11,678 nt of DNA from an uncultured Collinsella sp. (lineage in GTDB: Bacteria; Actinomycetota; Coriobacteriia; Coriobacteriales; Coriobacteriaceae). Made by a program: the position numbers and the translations under genes. Positions 5,771-11,678 of the stretch are shown here, in pieces. The notes beneath the pieces are model-generated. The model searched no databases and had not been told where the DNA came from. It worked only from the letters and a program-made list of their open reading frames with translations. Positions within the stretch are counted from its first letter, which is position 1. Every line of letters begins with the position of its first letter. Location: the NCBI GenBank assembly GCA_900554135.1, contig USFU01000039.1:1-11678 (forward strand). The letters are read 5' to 3'.

Positions 5771-6616
5771 ATGAAGACAACGTTCAAAAAGTCCGTACTC
5801 GCATTCCTGACATGCGTCCTGGCGCTCGCCTTTGCCCTGACGGGCTGCAGCGGTGGCGGTGGCAAGGATCCCAAGGCCAACTTCGTCGGCAGTTGGGAGC
5901 TCTCGGGAGGAACCCTGGAGGGCGAAGAGCTGACCGATGAGTACATGGATATGCTCGAGGAGTGGGGCCTCCGCGCCATCCTGATCCTCGATGAGGACGG
6001 CACGGGCACCCTCGACCTGTTCCTTGAGGTTATCGACCTGAAATGGGAGGCTAAGGACACCACCACCGCAACCATCACCGCCGAAGGTGAGTCGCAGGAC
6101 ATGAAGCTCGAGGACGGCAAACTCGTCCTCAAGATGGACGATGACAAACTCATCTTCACCAAGTCCGACAAAGATCTGTCCGGCACGGTGAAGAAGGATC
6201 GCGAGGCTGCCGAAAAGGAAGAGGAGATCGATGAGGCCGTCGAAGACGACGACGTCCAGCGCGTTGAAATCTCCCCCGCCGTCACCGTCGCCGATGACGA
6301 CCTGTGCACCATCACCATCACGGAGAAGTTCAAGGACGACTGGGGCGACATCGGCTTTGTCGTCAACATCACCAACAAGAGCGACAAGGACCTGACCTTC
6401 TACGCTCCCAGCGGTAAGACCAACGTCAACGGCACCATGAAGGAGCCCTGGTTCTCGGCTCACCTGATGCCCGGCACCAACGCCACCGAGGAATTCACGT
6501 TCTCGAGCGGCGAGCTCGATAGCCTCGACGACCTGGTCAACACGACCATCGGCATCGACGCCTATCTGACCGATTCCTACGAGGACGTCGCCTCCTACAG
6601 CGCAACCATCGCGTAA
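5771..6616 (+). CDS. Secreted lipoprotein with lipocalin-like domain
   Basis: AAGGAGG at 5759-5765 gives a near-consensus ribosome-binding site 5 bases before the ATG; the product is 281 residues. The N-terminus is a classical lipoprotein signal (Lys-rich start, hydrophobic 9-23, lipobox LTGC with Cys26), followed by a Ser/Gly linker. Residues 38-131 (FVGSWELSGG ... EDGTGTLDLF ... EDGKLVLKMDDDKLIFTKSD) match the small lipocalin-like/DUF5640-type beta domain common in Gram-positive lipoproteins. An acidic helical linker (about 140-163) leads to a second beta-rich domain (165-281) with FVVNITNKSDKDLTFYA, an Ig-like DUF4352/DUF5067 style of fold. It is anchored to the outer face of the membrane. 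Function and ligand are unknown. Its position after the zinc-ribbon/SPFH genes, with its own strong ribosome-binding site and terminator, suggests association with that membrane module but does not prove it. Confidence 0.85.
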   Translation: MKTTFKKSVLAFLTCVLALAFALTGCSGGGGKDPKANFVGSWELSGGTLEGEELTDEYMDMLEEWGLRAILILDEDGTGTLDLFLEVIDLKWEAKDTTTATITAEGESQDMKLEDGKLVLKMDDDKLIFTKSDKDLSGTVKKDREAAEKEEEIDEAVEDDDVQRVEISPAVTVADDDLCTITITEKFKDDWGDIGFVVNITNKSDKDLTFYAPSGKTNVNGTMKEPWFSAHLMPGTNATEEFTFSSGELDSLDDLVNTTIGIDAYLTDSYEDVASYSATIA

Positions 6617-6633
6617 CGGCAGACCACGACAGC

Positions 6634-6657
6634 CGCGGATTGGCGGACATATCCGCG
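6634..6657. other. short inverted repeat in the convergent intergenic region
   Basis: CGCGGAT (6634-6640) is the reverse complement of ATCCGCG (6651-6657), with a 10-base loop. It lies just before the main terminator. It may protect transcript 3' ends or help stop transcription arriving from the minus-strand operon. Confidence 0.35.
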
Positions 6658-6666
6658 CACATGCCA

Positions 6667-6707
6667 GACGGGGCCGCAGGAGATAATCCTGCGGCCCCGT
6701 CGTTTTT
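6667..6707 (+). terminator. strong intrinsic terminator of the lipoprotein gene
   Basis: GACGGGGCCGCAGG (6667-6680) pairs perfectly over 14 bp with 6688-6701 around AGATAAT, and TTTTT follows at 6703-6707. It lies between convergent genes. On the minus strand the stem is not followed by T residues, so it serves mainly + strand transcription, although the stem could still slow the opposing polymerase. Confidence 0.95.
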
Positions 6708-6727
6708 ATGCCGATGCGTAACGAGCG

Positions 6728-7348
6728 CTAGCGCTCCATATTGGGGACGATGCTGCCTTCGGTCACCGCATGCACGGCCAGGCGCATAATGTTGTCGTAG
6801 CCAGTCTTGCTCAGGATCTCCGAGATGCGGCGCTTGATGGTGCCCTCACTCATAAACAGCTCGGCCGCAATCTCGCGACGGCTCTTGCCCTCGCAGGCAA
6901 GGCGCAAAATCGACAGCTCGACATCGTCGAGTGCCGCCGTACCCGAAAAAATGCTCTCAGGCGGCTTGGGAAACGTGCAATAGCCCGCCAGCGTGGAGCG
7001 CATCACGGCGAACAGCTCGTCGATACCGACATTCTTGTACACAAAGCTATCGACGCCCGCCTCGCGGGCCTGATCGACAAAGGTGATCTCGGGCATGCCG
7101 GTCATGATAATGATGCGGCACTCGGGCAGCTGCTCCTTGATGCGCGCCGCCGCCACGATGCCGTTGGAATCATGCTCGGTGCATACGTCCATCAGTATCA
7201 TGTCCGGACGCTCCCTGAGCGCGACATCGAGGGCTTCGGAAGCGTCGGCGATCGCGGCGACGACGGTCATATCGGGCTGGTCGCCAACGGAGCGCGCCAG
7301 GCTCTCGCGCAGGATGGCCTGGTCTTCGACTATAAGGACGCGAATCAT
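6728..7348 (-). CDS. NarL/LuxR-family response regulator
   Basis: The product is 206 residues. The receiver domain (about 1-120) has the acidic pocket Glu8-Asp9, phospho-acceptor Asp54 (in MILMDV), Thr83 and Lys105 (in FVYKN), so it should be phosphorylated normally. A short linker precedes a LuxR-type helix-turn-helix (about 140-200: ILRLACEGKSRREIAAELFM, then SEGTIKRRISEILSKTGY) that binds DNA, usually as a dimer after phosphorylation. The ATG at 7348 overlaps the kinase stop as ATGA, and GGAGGAG inside the kinase gene is its ribosome-binding site, so translation is coupled. The kinase encoded just upstream is the expected phospho-donor. Targets are unknown; the operon's own promoter region and the neighbouring glucosidase gene are reasonable candidates. 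Confidence 0.95.
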   Translation of the reverse strand: MIRVLIVEDQAILRESLARSVGDQPDMTVVAAIADASEALDVALRERPDMILMDVCTEHDSNGIVAAARIKEQLPECRIIIMTGMPEITFVDQAREAGVDSFVYKNVGIDELFAVMRSTLAGYCTFPKPPESIFSGTAALDDVELSILRLACEGKSRREIAAELFMSEGTIKRRISEILSKTGYDNIMRLAVHAVTEGSIVPNMER

Positions 7349-8844
7349 GAGCTTCTCCTCCGAACAGCAGCGTTGGGCGTAAGCGGGATGGACACCGCAA
7401 GCGTAAAGGGCGGGGCGGCGTGGACCTCTAGGCTGCCACCCAGATCTTGCGCGACATGCCTCATACCTGGGATACCCGTTCCCTCGCGATACGATACGGG
7501 GGCCGGGGACCCGTCGTTAGAAATCGTCATGCGCGCGACGGCGCCAGCATCCGCCCCCTCCTGCCACAGACGCACGTGGACCCGATGCGCCTGCGCATGC
7601 TTGGTGGCATTGGTCGAGCCCTCACGGATAATCTGCAAAAATGCGGTGGCGACACGCGCGTCCTCAGGCAGCGCACCCTCAACATCGATCTGCACACTCA
7701 CCAAACCAAAAGCATGGACGATATCACCCAGCTGTTCTGCAGGCTCGCTGGCACCACCACTGCGCAGGTCGGCAGCGATTGAGCGCAGCAACGGATCAAT
7801 CTGCTCGATCGACTCATCGTCCAGACGCCCCTCCTCCAAATAGCGATGAAGAATGGACAGGCGCTGCCCGATCACGTCGTGCACGCGAGCGCGCATACGT
7901 AGGTAGGCCGCATTGTCGGCAACTTTTTTGACTTCTTCGATCTGGGCTTGGAGCTCTTGGCCCGCAAGCTCAAGCAGGTGGTTGGCTTGCGCCAAGCGGT
8001 CATGAGCATGCGCGTACTCTGTCACATCAAGACCGATAATGCGCTCGAACGAACGGCCCGAAACCATAACGCGATCGCGCACAAATAGGCGAATCTCAGC
8101 GGGAGAGACCTCGACCACCGCACGCGCCTCACCAAAGCGGTCCAGATTAATCCGCACACGGTTCCTGCTGCTTTCGGGCATTTGCATGCTCAGTTTGCGC
8201 AGGTCGTTCCATGTGCTGCTCATGTCGCCTAGGTCGGTGGGCATATGAAGTTCCACCAGGTTTTTGCGCATGCAGCGGTTCATGAGCAGCGGACGGCCCC
8301 TCGGGTCTAGATACAGGATGCCCACGGGAATCACGTTGATGGTCTCGATCGTCGAGAACATGGTGATATCCTCCTGGCGGTTACGGACGTCCATCAAGAG
8401 CGCCGCGATGGAACGGAACAGGAAGAACGCTCCCTCTGCGATAAGAACAACGGTCCACGCCGAGCCCATGGCAAAAACCACCGGTGGTGTAACGGCGGCA
8501 ACAAGCAGCAGCTCGACCAGCATGACGGGGCGACGATAGTGCACCATAAGCACCACGCCATAGGCAAAGATCGCGGCATTAAGCCACAACGCTCCACCCA
8601 TTGCCCTGGCGCAAACGTCAAGCGGCGCCACCAGATACGAGCCAGACGACGCGAATAAGATGAGCGCCGAAATCATCAGGTGAAGCACAAGGCTCGCCTC
8701 ATAGGCGCAAATCACCTTACGGTTATAGGACGAACGGCGCGATGCGATGAGCGGGACGTGGATCGTCTGCAGACACGCAGCCAGGGCAAAGACAACATCG
8801 AGCGCAACGATTTGGGGAAGGATGAGCGGGATCTGCATCGTCAC
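7345..8844 (-). CDS. Membrane sensor histidine kinase, HisKA_3/NarL class
   Basis: The product is up to 499 residues. About five hydrophobic segments at 8-30, 48-66, 80-103, 108-125 and 128-150 form an N-terminal membrane sensor. A PAS-like region (165-275, IPVGILYLDPRGRPLLMNR) and a coiled coil (about 280-312) follow. The phospho-acceptor segment is RMRARVHDVIGQRLSILHR with His322. The ATPase domain keeps an N-box (EGSTNATKHA, Glu408 and Asn412), a D-x-G-type G1 (NDGS, Asp444) and a G2-like GTGIPGM (455-461), so it should autophosphorylate and pass phosphate to the adjacent regulator. The start is a GTG at 8844 that overlaps the upstream TGA as GTGA; an in-frame ATG two codons later (8838) is an alternative. 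The ligand is unknown. The soluble part is cytoplasmic. Confidence 0.93.
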   Translation of the reverse strand: MTMQIPLILPQIVALDVVFALAACLQTIHVPLIASRRSSYNRKVICAYEASLVLHLMISALILFASSGSYLVAPLDVCARAMGGALWLNAAIFAYGVVLMVHYRRPVMLVELLLVAAVTPPVVFAMGSAWTVVLIAEGAFFLFRSIAALLMDVRNRQEDITMFSTIETINVIPVGILYLDPRGRPLLMNRCMRKNLVELHMPTDLGDMSSTWNDLRKLSMQMPESSRNRVRINLDRFGEARAVVEVSPAEIRLFVRDRVMVSGRSFERIIGLDVTEYAHAHDRLAQANHLLELAGQELQAQIEEVKKVADNAAYLRMRARVHDVIGQRLSILHRYLEEGRLDDESIEQIDPLLRSIAADLRSGGASEPAEQLGDIVHAFGLVSVQIDVEGALPEDARVATAFLQIIREGSTNATKHAQAHRVHVRLWQEGADAGAVARMTISNDGSPAPVSYREGTGIPGMRHVAQDLGGSLEVHAAPPFTLAVSIPLTPNAAVRRRSS

Positions 8845-10724
8845 TCACCCGCCCTTGGCATCAAGACGATCATGCGCAGCTGGCCGGGCTCGCCCTCAAG
8901 GCGGTATGCCACGTTGCGCCCTTGCAGAGCGCTTTCGAGCTCTTGCGCAGCGGGCGTCTGCGAAAGATCTTCATCATCGTTGGAAAAAAGTGTGGCGCGC
9001 AGCTCGACACTGCATCGGTCATGGTCGCCCAAGTGATACATAAGCGCCGGATGGTCGGTGGTGTAGGCAAAAAACGCAAAGTCATACACGCAGTCGTACA
9101 GGGCGCTTACCGTACTGGCGTGCAACGGGCGCCGTATGGCGATAATCGAGGCGCAATCGATATCGATGGTGCGCAGGTCGCTTGCGAGCTCGTTGGCAAT
9201 GAGCTGAATGCGGTCACGATCAAAACCGCTCTCCCCGTGCTGTGCCAACGTGAGCGACCCCTTGCGCTTGCAATAGGCGACGAGCATCTTGGCGCGCTGC
9301 AGCATGCGGTAACGCTCGTGCGAAGACGCTTCGTCGGTCAACGGCGGCAGCGAGCTCAGCAGGTCGTACATCCCTTCGAGCGCGCGGGCAAGCGTTTGGT
9401 CCACGTCTTGGACCAGCAAGGTCTCGGCCTCTTGATCTGCCAGGTGCGTCTTAAGGTCGTAGTCGGCGGCGAGCAGCTCGTTTTGACGCTGCAGCTCCAT
9501 GCGACGATGTGCCAGTTCGCGGTTAAGCTCGTTGAGCTCCGACACGTCTTGGGCAAGCAGGGCCGATCCGCCCAGCAGTGGAAAGGCACGGTACATCACA
9601 TCGAGATCGGACGCCACGGCAAAGGCATGGGCGCGCCCGTGCTCCTGGGTCCGCAACTCCTCGCGCACGCCTACCGGCATTGGCTTTGACACCGGCGTGG
9701 CATAGGCCTCCTGCAAGTCGCGCGTTAGAACTTTGAGGTCGAGCGGCAAGGTGTCGAAGATGCCGGCGATGTCGTGATACGACGGAATGACACCGCAATC
9801 GAGACAGATTTCCATCGCCACCACGCACAAGACGCAATAGACGAGCGAGAAGTTGAGCCTCCATGCCCAGGGCACGCGCAGAGCATACGAGATGGCAAAG
9901 AATGCGCCGCCCAGCAGTACGAGCGCCGCCGTGCCCGAGAAACGCTGGATGCGAAAGGACGAGGACCGGCCAACCAGGATAAAAAAGGCCACGAAGTTAA
10001 AGGCCGTCCACACGAGGACGGCGAAATATCCCCAGCCGTACGTGTAGTCGTTGCTCCAGGTGTCGCTTGTACGGTCAAAGCGGAAGACCTGCTGGTGAAA
10101 ATCGTTGGTGAGCACAAATCCGACAAGCAGGATGGCCACAATCCACAGCGCAGCGCAGTAGCGGCGACCCAGGCGGTGTTGCTCCAGGCCCGCAAGGCGC
10201 AGACCACACAACTGGTAGAGCAGTGGAATGAGCGTCATGGGCACGTAGTACAGGTACCACAGCACGGTGGCATAGAACGGCGTGAACGACTTGTACTTGA
10301 GAATGACTTCGATCATCCACAGGGCGCAGATGGTGGCGATGGCAACAAGGCGGCGGCGCAACACATAGTCCAAACAGCGCAGATAGACCGATACGCCCCA
10401 AATCGAAAATACAATTGCGGCGACAAGCAGCGGGAGAGAGCTCGAATGGACGAGCGCATCCACAACCTCTTTGGACACCTCGCTATAGGCGGGCACGACG
10501 TTAGAAAGTTTGGGGTCGGAGGCAAACAGCGCCGGCAAGACTGCCAAAAGCATGAGGAACAGTGCGGTGATGGCGCCGGCGATAGCAAAGACGCGGTGAC
10601 GATACGCCTGATGCGTTATGCCAACAAGGAATCGCGGCATGGCAAAGAGCGTGCCGCCCCTGGGATCCGCCACGGGAGCGGATCGGGCGGCCGCGTGGCC
10701 GATATGTCGCGTGCGGGTACCCAT
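8841..10724 (-). CDS. 7TM sensor protein with degenerate histidine-kinase-like C-terminus
   Basis: From the ATG at 10724 the product is 627 residues. Eight hydrophobic segments lie at about 46-68, 97-117, 124-143, 151-170, 189-206, 231-252, 266-282 and 290-308. VLTNDFHQQVFRF (204-216) matches the conserved loop of the N-terminal 7TM region of histidine kinases (HisKA_7TM), a ligand-sensing module. A coiled coil follows (about 394-445). The last ~130 residues have the order and length of a HATPase domain (ALYDCVYDFAFFAY where the N-box should be; EGEPGQLRMIVLMP at the last strand), but the N-box Asn and the D-x-G and G-x-G loops are absent. No phospho-acceptor His motif is visible. It probably senses a signal and modulates the kinase encoded next, whose start overlaps its stop by 4 bp. 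The start is uncertain: neither ATG 10724 nor ATG 10640 has a good ribosome-binding site. Confidence 0.85.
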   Translation of the reverse strand: MGTRTRHIGHAAARSAPVADPRGGTLFAMPRFLVGITHQAYRHRVFAIAGAITALFLMLLAVLPALFASDPKLSNVVPAYSEVSKEVVDALVHSSSLPLLVAAIVFSIWGVSVYLRCLDYVLRRRLVAIATICALWMIEVILKYKSFTPFYATVLWYLYYVPMTLIPLLYQLCGLRLAGLEQHRLGRRYCAALWIVAILLVGFVLTNDFHQQVFRFDRTSDTWSNDYTYGWGYFAVLVWTAFNFVAFFILVGRSSSFRIQRFSGTAALVLLGGAFFAISYALRVPWAWRLNFSLVYCVLCVVAMEICLDCGVIPSYHDIAGIFDTLPLDLKVLTRDLQEAYATPVSKPMPVGVREELRTQEHGRAHAFAVASDLDVMYRAFPLLGGSALLAQDVSELNELNRELAHRRMELQRQNELLAADYDLKTHLADQEAETLLVQDVDQTLARALEGMYDLLSSLPPLTDEASSHERYRMLQRAKMLVAYCKRKGSLTLAQHGESGFDRDRIQLIANELASDLRTIDIDCASIIAIRRPLHASTVSALYDCVYDFAFFAYTTDHPALMYHLGDHDRCSVELRATLFSNDDEDLSQTPAAQELESALQGRNVAYRLEGEPGQLRMIVLMPRAGE

Positions 10725-10739
10725 AGTGCTTTTAGTGTA
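10725..10739 (-). promoter_or_regulatory. possible -10 element giving a leaderless transcript
   Basis: On the minus strand TACACT (10739-10734) lies 9 bases before the ATG at 10724, with no ribosome-binding site between. This is the geometry of a leaderless mRNA, a frequent arrangement in Actinobacteria. No -35 match is visible at the usual distance; the position is occupied by the inverted repeat at 10743-10772. This is a weak prediction. Confidence 0.3.
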
Positions 10740-10742
10740 CCG

Positions 10743-10772
10743 ACAGGTGGGCCCAAAAAGCGGGCCACATGT
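10743..10772. promoter_or_regulatory. imperfect palindrome upstream of the sensor operon
   Basis: ACAGGTGGGCCC (10743-10754) and GGGCCACATGT (10762-10772) are complementary except for one mismatch and one bulged base, and surround an A-rich centre. The element sits just upstream of the putative -10 of the three-gene signalling operon. That position fits an operator, for example for autoregulation, but a transcript hairpin is equally possible. Confidence 0.4.
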
Positions 10773-10795
10773 CCCAAAATCCGCCGACGGCAAGG

Positions 10796-10826
10796 CGCCC
10801 GGCAAGCATTAACTGCTCGCCGGGCG
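10796..10826 (-). terminator. hairpin after the 6-phospho-beta-glucosidase gene
   Basis: CGCCCGGC (10796-10803) pairs with GCCGGGCG (10819-10826), one A/C mismatch follows, and AGCA (10805-10808) pairs with TGCT (10814-10817) around TTAAC. It lies 41 bases past the glucosidase stop, the expected place for its terminator. The minus-strand sequence beyond the stem is CCTTGCC, not a T-run, so efficiency is uncertain and some read-through into the sensor operon is possible. Confidence 0.65.
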
Positions 10827-10866
10827 TCTTGATCAGGAGACTCTGAAGTCGAGTGTCTCAGCTTCC

Positions 10867-11678
<812 letters not shown>

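Noticed and set aside
9774..10832. 352-codon open frame on the plus strand opposite the 7TM sensor gene
   Set aside because: It runs opposite membrane helices of a recognisable sensor. Its product is highly charged, with no domain or ribosome-binding site, so it is a codon-bias shadow.

Overview
The window is GC-rich with a strong preference for C- or G-ending codons. Its gene content is a dipeptide/oligopeptide-type ABC transporter end, a zinc-ribbon/SPFH membrane cassette, a NarL-type two-component system with 7-transmembrane sensors, and a 6-phospho-beta-glucosidase. This combination, and the style of the repeats, suggest a gut anaerobe of the Coriobacteriia, most likely Collinsella or a close relative. 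That placement is inference from composition and gene families; no rRNA or marker gene is present.

Layout. Bases 1-150 are the C-terminal end of an Opp/Dpp-type ABC transporter ATPase (+). Bases 151-424 hold hairpins but no gene. Bases 425-1936 encode a cytosolic, nucleoside-hydrolase-like protein of the DUF1593/Sde182 type (+). Bases 1937-2315 are non-coding and crowded with inverted repeats, including an 18-bp arm hairpin and a perfect 27-bp arm hairpin. Bases 2316-5690 hold three co-oriented, closely spaced genes (+), all carrying Cys4 zinc ribbons: a DUF4428-like protein, a YdjG-like protein with two zinc ribbons and two membrane helices, and a YdjI-like SPFH protein with a Pro-Ala linker and two C-terminal zinc ribbons. 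A lipoprotein gene (5771-6616, +) follows and ends in a textbook intrinsic terminator.

The right half is on the minus strand. Reading in the direction of transcription: the GH1 6-phospho-beta-glucosidase (11678-10867, cut by the window edge), a strong hairpin, then a three-gene signalling operon. That operon encodes a 7TM protein with a degenerate kinase-like C-terminus (10724-8841), a membrane histidine kinase of the HisKA_3/NarL class (8844-7345) and a LuxR-type response regulator (7348-6728). Consecutive genes overlap by 4 bp at both junctions, so translational coupling is likely.

Working model. The + strand cassette resembles the Bacillus subtilis ydjFGHI membrane-stress module without its PspA and YdjH members inside this window. 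The minus-strand trio looks like a split sensor: a 7TM protein lacking a recognisable phospho-acceptor His, paired with a kinase that keeps all its catalytic motifs. The points most worth following up are this degenerate-kinase trio, the zinc-ribbon/SPFH cassette and the repeat cluster at 1981-2178.
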